Below, in pieces: positions 17,226-25,658 of a stretch of DNA of 64,000 bases. The notes under the pieces are model-generated. The model did no database searches, was not told where the DNA came from, and worked only from the letters and a program-made list of their open reading frames with translations. Numbering within the stretch: the first letter of the stretch is position 1; each line of letters starts with the position of its first letter. The position numbers were made by a program, and so were the translations under genes. Source of the stretch: Yoonia sp. GPGPB17 (GTDB lineage Bacteria > Pseudomonadota > Alphaproteobacteria > Rhodobacterales > Rhodobacteraceae); contig NZ_JATACI010000002.1 in the NCBI RefSeq assembly GCF_037892195.1, forward strand, positions 3,100,001 through 3,164,000, written 5' to 3'.

Positions 17226-18007
17226 CGCAGCTGCACCATCGCGCTTAGCATCTGGTCTGCGGCAGTAATCACCTTGGAGTTCAATTCATACCCGCGCTGC
17301 GCCTCGATCAGGTCGGTCACTTCGCGAACCGGATCGACCGAGCTGTCTTCAAGATAGCCTTGCCGCAAAACGCCTAATCCGTCCTCCCCCGGTGTGCTGA
17401 CGACGGATGGGCCAGAGGCCGGTGTTTCCAAAAACAGGTTTGATCCAATCGCCTCCAACCCCTTGGGGTTTGTGAATCCAGCCAAGCTGAATTGCCCCAG
17501 AAGTTGCGGTTCGATTTGATCAATGAAATAGCCGTAAACCTCGCCTTCGGCATTGATCGATAGTGATCGCGTATCGCGTGGGATTGTCAGGTCAGGCACA
17601 ACAGGATAGCCATCTGATGTCACAATCAGACCATCGCCTGTCAGCTTGAGCGCCCCATCACGGGTATAGGCCGACGCTCCCGATGGCAGTGTCACCTCAA
17701 GATAGCCATCCCCCTCAATCGCGAGGTCCAGATCGCCGCCGGTAGCCCCCAGTGACCCTTGGCTCAGCATCACTGAAACGGCACTGGGCCGGACGCCCAA
17801 TCCTAGCTGAATCCCCGTCGGCAAAACCGTACCATCTGAGGCATTGATCGTGCCGGGTCGCACCATCTGTTGATAGTGTAGGTCAGCAAATTCTGCGCGC
17901 CGGGCATTGTATCCGGTCGTGTTCATATTCGCGAGGTTGTTGGAAATCACCTCGACCCGCATTTGTTGGGCGGTCATCCCGGCCGCCGCGATCTTGAGTG
18001 CGCGCAT
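17222..18007 (-). CDS. flgG: Flagellar distal rod protein FlgG
   Basis: FlgG (261 residues) forms the distal rod. The N-terminus MRALKIAAAGMTAQQMRVEVISNNLANMNTTGYNARRAEF is the rod/hook family signature. The centre has GDLDLAIEGDGYLEVTLPSG and the C-terminus REVTDLIEAQRGYELNSKVITAADQM, both diagnostic of FlgG. The length equals that of most FlgG proteins. It lies between flgF and flgA in the leftward operon and shares an ATGA overlap with flgA. Confidence 0.98.
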   Translation of the reverse strand: MRALKIAAAGMTAQQMRVEVISNNLANMNTTGYNARRAEFADLHYQQMVRPGTINASDGTVLPTGIQLGLGVRPSAVSVMLSQGSLGATGGDLDLAIEGDGYLEVTLPSGASAYTRDGALKLTGDGLIVTSDGYPVVPDLTIPRDTRSLSINAEGEVYGYFIDQIEPQLLGQFSLAGFTNPKGLEAIGSNLFLETPASGPSVVSTPGEDGLGVLRQGYLEDSSVDPVREVTDLIEAQRGYELNSKVITAADQMLSAMVQLR

Positions 18008-18019
18008 GTGTCGTCTCCT

Positions 18020-18736
18020 TTATGTGCGGATAGCTTGGATGACACTGCGAATGCGCTCATCCTCTTTGTCTAAAAAACTTTGACCCAGTTCATAGGCGCG
18101 CTGCACCTCGATCATGCGGCCGATTTGCAGGATCGGGTTCACATTTGATCCTTCCAAAAACCCTTGCAGCATGCGCCCGTCGGGTGCCGCTTCAAAACCA
18201 CCACGGGCGTCAAACATCACGCCGCCTTCGCGGACCATTTGTAGTGGGTCGGTGGGCACAACCAGACCAACTTGGCCAATTGGTTGTCCACCTGCGCTGA
18301 TTGTGCCATCGGGTCCGATCCCGATCTGGCCCAACCCTTGGGGTACAAAAACCGGCGCCCCGCCGGCGTCCAGTACAGTGTGCCCATCAGCCGTCACGAG
18401 ATCACCATTCTCATTGGGGCCAAAGGCGCCCGCGCGGGTCAGCCGTGGGCCACCTGGTGTGTCAATCAAGAAAAACCCGTCGCCTTCAATTGCCAGATCA
18501 AAGGTGCCGCCGGTTTGTGCCAGCGCGCCTTGAGTCATCACCGTATTGCGTACATTCGCCGTGGCCATCGACAGCGAAGGTGCGTCCGGCCCTACTGCCT
18601 TGACGTGTTCGGCGAATAAAACGCCTTCCGCCCGAAAGCCAGTGGTTGAGGCATTGGCAATGTTGTTTGCCAAGGTTTGCATTTCGCTCAACAAACCTGA
18701 CTGCCGGGTCAGGGCGGTATAGGATGCGTTGTCCAT
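18020..18736 (-). CDS. flgF: Flagellar proximal rod protein FlgF
   Basis: FlgF (238 residues) is a proximal rod subunit. The start at ATG 18736 (MDNASYTALTRQSGLLSEMQ) gives the family N-terminus with LANNIANASTTGFRAEGVLF. GGTFDLAIEGDGFFLIDTPGG and the C-terminal ILQIGRMIEVQRAYELGQSF follow. An apparent upstream extension of 76 residues in the same frame is antisense-like sequence overlapping fliQ and is rejected. The start overlaps the fliQ stop by one base (TGATG). Confidence 0.96.
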   Translation of the reverse strand: MDNASYTALTRQSGLLSEMQTLANNIANASTTGFRAEGVLFAEHVKAVGPDAPSLSMATANVRNTVMTQGALAQTGGTFDLAIEGDGFFLIDTPGGPRLTRAGAFGPNENGDLVTADGHTVLDAGGAPVFVPQGLGQIGIGPDGTISAGGQPIGQVGLVVPTDPLQMVREGGVMFDARGGFEAAPDGRMLQGFLEGSNVNPILQIGRMIEVQRAYELGQSFLDKEDERIRSVIQAIRT

Positions 18737-19005
18737 CAGGCCCCTCCGGCAATGATGGGAACCAATACGCCCTGAAACAAGGCGACCAGTTTCTCTGACA
18801 TAAAGGCCATCGTGATCCAGAACACGGCGATGATCGCCGCCAGTTTTGGCACAAAGGTCAACGTCATTTCCTGAATCGATGTCAGTGCCTGAAACAGGCC
18901 CACCAGCAGGCCGGATGCCAGCGCCACCGACAAAATCGGGATTGAGATCACAAAGGCGACCCAAAGTCCCTGTCGCAAAGTGTCATAGAACACTGCTTCG
19001 GTCAT
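18736..19005 (-). CDS. fliQ: Flagellar export gate protein FliQ
   Basis: FliQ (89 residues) is the small two-helix subunit of the FliPQR export channel. Two membrane segments are visible, residues 14-39 (LWVAFVISIPILSVALASGLLVGLFQ) and 53-76 (KLAAIIAVFWITMAFMSEKLVALF). The family core ALTSIQEMTLTFVPKL lies between them. It shares single-base overlaps with fliE upstream and flgF downstream, so the run is translationally coupled. Confidence 0.97.
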   Translation of the reverse strand: MTEAVFYDTLRQGLWVAFVISIPILSVALASGLLVGLFQALTSIQEMTLTFVPKLAAIIAVFWITMAFMSEKLVALFQGVLVPIIAGGA

Positions 19006-19286
19006 CAGACGGGCATCCGTAGAATTTCTTGATACGCCTCGACCACCCGGTCCCGGACAGTGACCGCTGTCTGCACGGCAAGCTCTGTCTGGGCCAATGC
19101 CTCTACCAATGCGTGCGGGTCAGCCCCGCTTGTCATTGCTTGCATTGCTGTGTTTTCGCTGGTTTGCAGCGTCGCAGCAAAACTGTCGGCAGCTGCTCTG
19201 AATGCGTTGCCGCCGCCGTCTGCTTCGGGTGCGGTGGCTGCCTTGCTGGCGGTGTAACTCTGGGCGACAAGTGCACTGATATCCAT
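19005..19286 (-). CDS. fliE: Hook-basal body protein FliE
   Basis: FliE (93 residues) connects the MS-ring/export gate to the proximal rod. The C-terminal helix ALAQTELAVQTAVTVRDRVVEAYQEILRMPV is the FliE signature. The N-terminal half is helical and Ala-rich, as usual. It lies 12 bases after flgC, in the flgB-flgC-fliE order conserved across bacteria. Confidence 0.96.
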   Translation of the reverse strand: MDISALVAQSYTASKAATAPEADGGGNAFRAAADSFAATLQTSENTAMQAMTSGADPHALVEALAQTELAVQTAVTVRDRVVEAYQEILRMPV

Positions 19287-19298
19287 GGTTTGTGGTCC

Positions 19299-19691
19299 TT
19301 ATTTGCGTAGTAGATCCATGAGCGCGGACGACATCTGCCGCACCTGATCAAACATTTTGAGGTTGGCTTCATAACTGCGCTGCGCTTCGCGGGCGTCCGC
19401 GATCTCGATCAACAGGTTGACGTTGGATCCGTCGTAGTGGCCAGTATCATCGGCCAACGGGTGAGAGGGATCGTAGATACGCTTGAGTTCGGTCTGATCC
19501 AGCCGTAACTGGCCCGTTTCCACTGCCCCGGTTGTCCGGCCTTGTGTCACCATTTCTTCAAAGGTGATCGCCTTGCGCCGGTACCCCGGTGTATCTGTAT
19601 TGGCTATGTTTTCCGAGACATGGCGCAGCCTGCTAGCTTGTGCTTTCATCCCGCTGGTTGCCACTGAAATGGCGTCGCTAAAGTCAGTCAT
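19299..19691 (-). CDS. flgC: Flagellar proximal rod protein FlgC
   Basis: FlgC (130 residues) is a proximal rod subunit. It has the N-terminal rod signature ISVATSGMKAQASRLRHVSENIANTDTPGYRRK. The C-terminal helix is IADAREAQRSYEANLKMFDQVRQM. Length and order (flgB-flgC-fliE) are standard. Eight bases separate it from flgB. Confidence 0.97.
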   Translation of the reverse strand: MTDFSDAISVATSGMKAQASRLRHVSENIANTDTPGYRRKAITFEEMVTQGRTTGAVETGQLRLDQTELKRIYDPSHPLADDTGHYDGSNVNLLIEIADAREAQRSYEANLKMFDQVRQMSSALMDLLRK

Positions 19692-19699
19692 GGTGCCCC

Positions 19700-20086
19700 C
19701 TAACCCCTGCCAAGGCTGGTCCGCAGCACCGTCATTGCATGCCGGTAGACCGTAAGCGCGCGGCTATGTTCGCGGGCCACTTCGACGCTGTGCAGCATTT
19801 CGTCCTCAAGCGAGACCGTATTGCCATTTGGGGACGGGTTTCCCACCGGTGATTGCTGTAGTTGAGTTTGTAGCGGGGTATCGCCGCCGCTGATATGGCC
19901 AGGGCGTGTGGCGCGCATGTTTATCGCGCTGCTTTCATGGTAGACATCTCTGAATGGCGCGATCGCCTGGGCCTGAAAGCCTGGCGTGTCTGCATTTGCA
20001 ATGTTGCGCGCGACCACCGCTTGTCTGGCACCGGCGTGTCGCGCCATTGCGCCAGCCGTTTGGAATAAATCCAAAGAATTATACAT
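19700..20086 (-). CDS. flgB: Flagellar proximal rod protein FlgB
   Basis: FlgB (128 residues) is the innermost rod subunit. I take ATG 20086 (MYNSLDLFQTAGAMARHAG), which follows an AGGGAGA ribosome-binding site; an upstream in-frame codon would add nine residues carrying that site. Typical blocks are RQAVVARNIANADTPGFQAQAIAPF and the C-terminal VEVAREHSRALTVYRHAMTVL. It is first in the leftward operon flgB-flgC-fliE-fliQ-flgF-flgG-flgA-flgH-fliL2. Its short upstream spacer is shared with the divergent fliI. Confidence 0.96.
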   Translation of the reverse strand: MYNSLDLFQTAGAMARHAGARQAVVARNIANADTPGFQAQAIAPFRDVYHESSAINMRATRPGHISGGDTPLQTQLQQSPVGNPSPNGNTVSLEDEMLHSVEVAREHSRALTVYRHAMTVLRTSLGRG

Positions 20087-20172
20087 CGGGGATTCTCCCT
20101 CGGTTGCTCTCAACGAAGGATTAAGGGTGATTCCTTAAAAAGAAGTGTGTGGCATTTAAATGGATCCCGTGA

Positions 20173-21515
20173 ATGCAAGAAAACCTTCTTGAGCAGATGC
20201 GCCGTGCGGTGGATGAACTGACGTATATTCACACCGCGGGGCATGTGATTGGGGTGTCAGCCGGGACGATCCATGCGACCTGTATTCAGGGTGAGACGCG
20301 GGTGGGTGATCGGGCTACCTTGCATACGGCGATGGGCGAACGCTTGGCAGAGGTGGTAAAACTCGATCAGGCTGGCGCTTACTTGCTGATTGATGGCGCA
20401 ACGGATGGAGTGTCAATCAATGATCCCGTAGCGTTCAAACGGGCGCCCTGTTTTGCACCACATGCGGGTTGGATCGGACGGGTGATTGACCCTGATGGCA
20501 GACCGTTGGATGGCAAACCTATCTTACCAGGCACACAAGAAGGCGACCTGAATGCGCAGCCGCCATCCTCGCATGAAAGGCGGGGGTTGGGTACGCGACT
20601 GGAGACAGGTTTGGCCGTGTTCAACACCTTGTTGCCCTTAGTGCACGGTCAGCGCGTGGGGCTTTTTGCGGGGTCCGGGGTTGGCAAATCAACTTTGCTC
20701 GCCGATTTGGCGCGCGGGGTGCAAGCCGATGTTATCGTTATTGCTTTGGTCGGCGAACGGGGCCGCGAAGTAGGACATTTCGTGCAGGATGTATTGGGTC
20801 CTGAAGGCATGTCTAGGGCTGTCGTTGTTGCGGCGACCTCTGACACCGGGCCGCAGGTCCGCCGCCGTTGCGCATTGTCGGCCATGGCTGTGGCGGAATC
20901 ATTTCGTGATGCCGGGCTGCATGTCCTGCTTTTGATCGATTCGGTTACCCGTTTTTGTGAGGCCCATCGCGAACTTGCGGTGGCCAGCGGCGAAAGCGCG
21001 AACCTGCGCGGTTACCCTGCATCAACTGGGCCCGCGATCGCGCGTTTATGCGAACGCGCCGGGCCGGGGTAAGCGGTTCAGGCGATATCACTGCCGTCTT
21101 TTCGGTTCTGGTCGCGGGCTCTGACATGGACGAGCCGGTTGCGGACATGCTGCGCGGCGTATTGGACGGTCATATCGTGCTGGATCGCGAAATCGCTGAA
21201 CGAGGGCGATTTCCGGCGGTCGACGTGGTGCGGTCGGTGTCACGTGCCTTGCCGGACGCAGCCAACGAAAAAGAAAATGAAATCATCTCCAAAGCACGCA
21301 GTCTTTTGGGAACATATTCCCGGTCGGAAATGATGGTACAGGCAGGTCTCTATGTGGCGGGGTCGGACCCAACGCTGGATGCCGCGATCGCCGCACACCC
21401 TGCGCTTGAGGACTTTCTGACAATCAAGGACACGCGTGGCACAATGGCACATTTTGCGAAACTGCGGCAGGCAATCGCATCTTCGCCAATGCGGCAAGAT
21501 GGAGCTGGCTTTTAG
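20173..21515 (+). CDS. fliI: Flagellar export ATPase FliI (frameshifted)
   Basis: FliI is the F1-beta-like ATPase of the flagellar export apparatus. The first 299 residues contain the Walker A motif AGSGVGKST (about residues 170-178), GERGREV, the Walker B region VLLLIDSVTRF and LRGYPASTGP. The frame then ends at TAA after AGPG. The second piece continues VSGSGDITAVFSVLVAGSDMDEPVADMLRGVLDGHIVLDREIAERGRFPAVDV. One missing G in the run at 21066-21069 explains the break; the corrected protein has 447 residues, a normal length. It is divergent from flgB and convergent with the DUF1217 gene. Confidence 0.93.
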
Positions 21516-22318
21516 GGGAAGAGACGGGGTGTTGACTGCAAGAGCGTAAGGGCTGCCGCTGAGGAAGAGGTGGCAGCCAGATTGCCAGCCTCTGATCTGA
21601 TCGTGAACAGACGGATGAGTTTCTCTTCTTGTTCCGGCGTTGCGATCTCTGCAATGTCATCGGTCCCGAAAACGGCCTGGGCTCGCTCCTGAAAGACCTC
21701 TCGCTGCTTGTCGATGTCGATGCCTGCAAGACTGCTTGGCAAGCCAAGGGCCGTTTGAAACACCTCGCGCAGTGGTGCATTGCCCATGATCGAGAACCAT
21801 CTGCCATCATTGGTCGAATTGCGAGCAATTATGTCTGATATGCCTGCGTTCACGTTAAGTGCGAGGCGCAGGTCGTTGTTTTGCTCGCCAACAGCACGGG
21901 CGAACTGCTGGGTTTCATAGCGGTTAATGATTTCTGTTGGCAGGGTGCTAAGCACTGTTCGCGGTACCGGGCTGTCGCCAAATCCGAAGGCGCGGCTGAA
22001 ATCGGCATAGCGATTGTCCGCCAGACGATTGGCAAGCGCATCTTGTGCTAATGTCCCATCCTCCAGAACCTTTTGGATGAATGCACGATTGTTGATGTCG
22101 TCATCCAGACCAAAAGCACCAAGTGCGACCGACAAAAGCTGTCGGTCATTGACCAGATCACTGGCGGTACGGATGTCGCCGATATTCTCGCGAAAGTAGT
22201 CTGTGGCCCGCTGAACAGGTGCGCTTTGCGAAAAAGCGGTTTGCTGGGCTTCGGCTGTGCGTTCGAGAAAGCGCCAACCAATATAGCCCTGAAAAGGGAG
22301 AACCGGTTCAAACGTCAT
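21512..22318 (-). CDS. DUF1217 flagellar-cluster protein
   Basis: This 268-residue protein (FRENIGDIRTASDLVNDRQLLSVALGAFGLDDDINNRAFIQKVLEDGT ... SRAFGFGD) matches the DUF1217 family as I know it. That family occurs within flagellar clusters of alphaproteobacteria; its function is not established. Several repeats of a short helical unit with DLRLALN and IRSEAGNLAATSSSAAAL resemble flagellin-type helical ends, hinting at an export substrate or structural role. The start overlaps the flbT stop by four bases. The 3' end overlaps the convergent fliI by four bases. Confidence 0.85.
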   Translation of the reverse strand: MTFEPVLPFQGYIGWRFLERTAEAQQTAFSQSAPVQRATDYFRENIGDIRTASDLVNDRQLLSVALGAFGLDDDINNRAFIQKVLEDGTLAQDALANRLADNRYADFSRAFGFGDSPVPRTVLSTLPTEIINRYETQQFARAVGEQNNDLRLALNVNAGISDIIARNSTNDGRWFSIMGNAPLREVFQTALGLPSSLAGIDIDKQREVFQERAQAVFGTDDIAEIATPEQEEKLIRLFTIRSEAGNLAATSSSAAALTLLQSTPRLFP

Positions 22319-22719
22319 TGCGAAGCCGTCCCAAGCAAGCGGGCCTCCCGCGGTAGCAGGTTACGCAATGCTTTGAGGGTGCGATAAAAGTCGCGTCGCG
22401 TCACTGCGTCTGTTGCACAATCAAGATGTGTGCGGCTGTCATCGTCACGCAGTGCCTGGCTCAGTTGTTCGATGCCGCGCAGAATTTGGTGTTTGGCGTC
22501 ATCTTCAGCGACATCACCAGACAGGACCAACTGTGCAATATAGCAGACACGTCGAACTGGGGTGTTCACCTCGTCCGGGCGGATCGCGTCGCGCAGGCGC
22601 AGGATGTTTGCATTGGGTGTCAGGATCGATAAGCGACTGCGGCGATCGCCATTCTCGATAACGGCGCCGTTGACCAGCACGCGCTCTCTGGGGTTCAGTT
22701 TGAGGACAAGGCCAGACAT
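22315..22719 (-). CDS. flbT: Flagellin mRNA regulator FlbT
   Basis: FlbT (134 residues) represses flagellin synthesis in Caulobacter by acting on the 5' leader of the flagellin mRNA. The sequence SGLVLKLNPRERVLVNGAVIENGDRRSRLSILTPNANILRLRDAI is the FlbT signature. The C-terminal region is DFYRTLKALRNLLPREARLL. It lies between flaF and the DUF1217 gene, downstream of the flagellin it is expected to control. The flaF stop and flbT start overlap by one base. Confidence 0.95.
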   Translation of the reverse strand: MSGLVLKLNPRERVLVNGAVIENGDRRSRLSILTPNANILRLRDAIRPDEVNTPVRRVCYIAQLVLSGDVAEDDAKHQILRGIEQLSQALRDDDSRTHLDCATDAVTRRDFYRTLKALRNLLPREARLLGTASQ

Positions 22720-23093
22720 CAGGAGGCATCCTGTCCGTTAAGACCCTTAAGCACAGCCATATTGATATCAATCAGCGCAGTTGGGGTGGCTTTGCCGCGA
22801 ATAACTTGCTGGCTGTGATGATCTGTGAACTCAGCCAAGTAAAAAATCTGGGCACGCAGTTCCTTGGGTAGGGCGTTGCCCTTGTCTGCGACGTCGACTG
22901 CCATTGTCGTCCACATTCGGCGGTTATCGTGGATCGCGGCTACCAGTTTTGGAAAATCAGGGGTTGGCATCTTGCTGAGCCGCTGGAGACGCGATGTGAT
23001 CTGCGTAATCAGTTGTGCTTCGACCGATCGGGTGGTGCGGACAGCAAATTGGGTCGGGGCATAGGCTTGCCTTGCTTGTTCAGTTACGTTCAC
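22719..23093 (-). CDS. flaF: Flagellin synthesis regulator FlaF
   Basis: FlaF (124 residues) works opposite FlbT in controlling flagellin production and secretion in alphaproteobacteria. I choose the GTG at 23093 (NVTEQARQAYAPTQFAVRTTRSVEAQLI), which gives the family N-terminus; longer in-frame starts would run through the flagellin terminator. The C-terminal half reads RAQIFYLAEFTDHHSQQVIRGKATPTALIDINMAVLKGL. It follows the flagellin gene and its hairpin. Confidence 0.93.
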   Translation of the reverse strand: MNVTEQARQAYAPTQFAVRTTRSVEAQLITQITSRLQRLSKMPTPDFPKLVAAIHDNRRMWTTMAVDVADKGNALPKELRAQIFYLAEFTDHHSQQVIRGKATPTALIDINMAVLKGLNGQDAS

Positions 23094-23145
23094 GCGTAAT
23101 CCTTTCCGGCGCAATGTAGAACGAGGCCCGATTTTATCGCGACCT

Positions 23146-23178
23146 TGAAAAGGGTGGCACCAAACCCTTGGCGCCACC
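23146..23178 (-). terminator. Rho-independent terminator after the flagellin gene
   Basis: An 11-bp stem (23153-23163 with 23168-23178, one G-U pair, four-base loop) is followed on the minus strand by CTTTTC. It lies 10 bases beyond the flagellin stop and ahead of flaF, so it probably limits read-through into flaF-flbT. Confidence 0.7.
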
Positions 23179-23186
23179 GCTTATTT

Positions 23187-24725
23187 TTATCGGAACAGCG
23201 ACAAGATTGTCTGCGGTGCCTGGTTGGCAATCGACAGGGACTGAACGCCCAGCTGCTGTTGCACCTGCAGCGCCTGCAAACGGGCTGAGGTTTCTTCGAG
23301 GTCGGCATCAACCAGCGCGCCGATACCGGATTTCAACAGATCTGTCAGTTTTGAGATGAAGTCGGACTGCGTTTCAATCCGACCTTGGCTGGAACCAAAA
23401 TCAGCTGCAGCATCGATGGTGGTGTTGATGTAGGTTTCGATGTTGGCCAAAGCTGCTTCAGTACCCTCATCGGTTGTCACATCCAGCTTATCAAGGCCGA
23501 CAAGACCGCCCGTCGCAGTACCACCGGCGGCACCATCATCGGTCAGTGTTTGTGCGGCACCATCATTGTCGATCTGTAAAACCCACGCTCCGGATGTTTC
23601 ATCCTGTCGCACGTTTGTAGAGATATTCTCAATACCAGCACCATCGATGACAGTTTTCAGACCGCGTGCAACATCCTCAAACGTTTCACCCGGACCGGCA
23701 ATATAGTCATAGCTCACGCCACCGATCGTCGCGCGATAGCCGTCACCTTCGGCAACACCTGCAGTGGTTGAGAATTCCAGCTCGGATGCGCGTGCATTGA
23801 TCGTCTGCGTATTGGTCGTCGCGGCCGTTGCTGTCACGCCATTTGCTTCCAGGGCAAAGGTTGCAGCACCGTTGCCGCTTGTGTTGACCTCCACATCACC
23901 AAACTTCGACGTCGAGTTAATGCTAATAACGGATGCGTTAACCGTAGCGCTGATATCCTCGATGCCTGCGGCGTTGATTGCTGCTGTCAGCCCGTCTGCC
24001 AGATCATCAGTATTTGTCGTTGTAGTGGTGAAGCTAACCGTTTCGCCAGCAATCTGGAAGTTGTAGGTTTGACCCGCGACAATCGTACCGGCAACAGTGG
24101 CTTCCAGAACGTTTGCACCGTTCGAGAACGCGTCACCCGTACCATCAGCAGCAAGGTTACCACCCAAAGTCGTTGTGACATTGGCCCCAAGCGGTGCACC
24201 GGTGCCAAAGACACCCGCATCAGTGCTCAGATCCTGGCGACCGACCGAAATGTTGGCCGAGGTCACTGTGCCATCGCTCGAGCGATCAAGTGAGGAGAGG
24301 ATGTTAACGCTGTCGGTGCCGGTCAGCATATTCAGGCCGTTAAACTGTGCCGCACCCACGACCGAAGCAATCTGGTCAGCGATCGCTTCGACATCAGCCT
24401 GCAGTTTTGTTCGGTCGACGTTTTCGCCCTGCGCCGCGACGATCTTCTCTTTCATGTCGTTCAAGAGGTCGGTCACCGTTTCGGCACCGTTTCGGGCCAC
24501 TGCGACGGATGATTCACCCAAAGAAAGGCTTTCAGAGATCGCCTTGAAGCCCTTGACGTCGGATTCCATTACTTTCGAAATCGCCCAGACAGCCGAGTTG
24601 TCCTTGGCCGATGCAACTTCTTTACCTGTCGAGATCATCGACTGGGTTTTGGACAGGTCATTGTTGATGGATTTTAGGGTTTGCAGCGCAACCATCGCGC
24701 TGTTGTTAGTCAGAATACTGGACAT
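23187..24725 (-). CDS. fliC: Flagellin
   Basis: This is the filament protein (512 residues). The conserved N-terminus (SSILTNNSAMVALQTLKSINNDLSKTQSMISTGKEVASAKDNSAVWAIS, residues 2-50) and C-terminus (LKSGIGALVDADLEETSARLQALQVQQQLGVQSLSIANQAPQTILSLFR) form the D0/D1 core. The middle (about residues 150-420) is a long Thr/Ala/Gly-rich insertion with repeated VSFTTTTTNTDDLADGLTAAINAAGIEDISATVN-like units, so the surface domain is large for this clade. No frameshift is seen despite its repetitive nature. The transcript leader carries a stable hairpin (24770-24794). Confidence 0.97.
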   Translation of the reverse strand: MSSILTNNSAMVALQTLKSINNDLSKTQSMISTGKEVASAKDNSAVWAISKVMESDVKGFKAISESLSLGESSVAVARNGAETVTDLLNDMKEKIVAAQGENVDRTKLQADVEAIADQIASVVGAAQFNGLNMLTGTDSVNILSSLDRSSDGTVTSANISVGRQDLSTDAGVFGTGAPLGANVTTTLGGNLAADGTGDAFSNGANVLEATVAGTIVAGQTYNFQIAGETVSFTTTTTNTDDLADGLTAAINAAGIEDISATVNASVISINSTSKFGDVEVNTSGNGAATFALEANGVTATAATTNTQTINARASELEFSTTAGVAEGDGYRATIGGVSYDYIAGPGETFEDVARGLKTVIDGAGIENISTNVRQDETSGAWVLQIDNDGAAQTLTDDGAAGGTATGGLVGLDKLDVTTDEGTEAALANIETYINTTIDAAADFGSSQGRIETQSDFISKLTDLLKSGIGALVDADLEETSARLQALQVQQQLGVQSLSIANQAPQTILSLFR

Positions 24726-24769
24726 GTTTTATGGCCCTTATGTATGGCGCTTTGCACCGGGTTGGTAGG

Positions 24770-24794
24770 AAAACCCGCAGATTTGCTGCGGTTT
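24770..24794 (-). promoter_or_regulatory. Stable hairpin in the flagellin 5' leader
   Basis: CCGCAG and CTGCGG pair around a five-base loop, with flanking A and T runs extending the stem. It lies about 45-70 bases ahead of the flagellin ATG, in the region where FlbT acts in Caulobacter. A role as the FlbT/FlaF target is inference; the T-rich tail also makes it terminator-like. Confidence 0.45.
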
Positions 24795-24926
24795 GAAGCG
24801 TCTTTCTGACGAAACCATCGATCACCTTGTGTCGATGTGCCGTTATGGCGGTGCTGGTACGTAAACCAATCCAGCCTGAACAACGTGTTAATTGAGGCAA
24901 ATCAAATACAGAGAATTTGAGTGAAT

Positions 24927-25268
24927 TTATGCCTTCTTTTCCAGGTTGTTTCGGTGTTTGCGAACGAGCTCGACCCGACCCGAAGGGTCATAAACGCTCA
25001 GACCCTTCTGAACGTTGTTAAGGGCTTGCAACCGCTCACCAGCAGCAGCGACACCTTTGATTGCCGCTGCCAGCAGTGATTGATTTTCGTCCATTTTCTT
25101 TCGGATCGGGCGCAGCAGATCTTTCTCTGTGTCAGACTGCGTCAGATACGTAAGCAGCTGCTCCTTTTGCTGCAAAAGATCGGCCAAGGGGTCAAAATCC
25201 GCTGCTATCAGCGCCTGTTTTTCCTGATCAAGGACCTGATGAAGCTTGGCAATGACTGGTTCAAGCAA
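24927..25268 (-). CDS. FlgN-like flagellar chaperone
   Basis: This 113-residue helical protein (MLEPVIAKLHQVLDQEKQALIAADFDPLADLLQQKEQLLTYL ... RLQALNNVQKGLSVYDPSGR) has the size and pattern of FlgN. FlgN is the cytosolic export chaperone for hook-filament junction proteins FlgK and FlgL. The motif QKGLSVYDPSGR near the C-terminus is typical of the alphaproteobacterial form. It overlaps the preceding rod-binding protein gene by eight bases, forming a two-gene unit between flagellin and fliK. Confidence 0.75.
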   Translation of the reverse strand: MLEPVIAKLHQVLDQEKQALIAADFDPLADLLQQKEQLLTYLTQSDTEKDLLRPIRKKMDENQSLLAAAIKGVAAAGERLQALNNVQKGLSVYDPSGRVELVRKHRNNLEKKA

Positions 25269-25554
25269 GGCTACGCACCTTCATGGCTTCAAAAAGCGCC
25301 TCGGCTAGGCCGATGCCGCCGGTCCTAACCATTTCTTCGGCCTGCGCATCGCGTAGGAATGAAGAGAAATGTTCCTCACCCGCGCCGCCGCCGAAGGATT
25401 CGCGCGGTGCACCAACACCTGCAGATTTCAACATCTCTGCCAGAAAAGTAGCCTCCATTTTCTGTGCGGCATCACGCAGTTTCGTATCTGTCTGTATATA
25501 GTCGGGCAGCGCAGTGGCCGGGCGGGGTGGCGGCAGGTCAGGGATTGTGGTCAT
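25261..25554 (-). CDS. FlgJ-type rod-binding protein (short form)
   Basis: This 97-residue protein corresponds to the N-terminal rod-binding domain of FlgJ without the muramidase domain, as usual in alphaproteobacteria. The motif DAAQKMEATFLAEMLKSAGVGAPRESFGGGAGEEHFSSFLRDAQAEEMVRTGGIGLAEALFEAM is diagnostic. It caps the growing rod. The gene is divergent from fliK across a 104-base spacer. Confidence 0.88.
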   Translation of the reverse strand: MTTIPDLPPPRPATALPDYIQTDTKLRDAAQKMEATFLAEMLKSAGVGAPRESFGGGAGEEHFSSFLRDAQAEEMVRTGGIGLAEALFEAMKVRSLA

Positions 25555-25658
25555 CGGATTCTCCGGTTCGTGATCGAGTCAGATTGACCGATAGTCCTAA
25601 ACATTCAGTAAGTTTTTTCGGTCAAACAGGGGCGCAGACAAAGCCAATCGGAGAACCG

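Noticed and set aside
18737..18964. Long N-terminal extension of FlgF
   Set aside because: It runs antisense-like through fliQ in another frame and lacks homology; ATG 18736 gives the correct family N-terminus.
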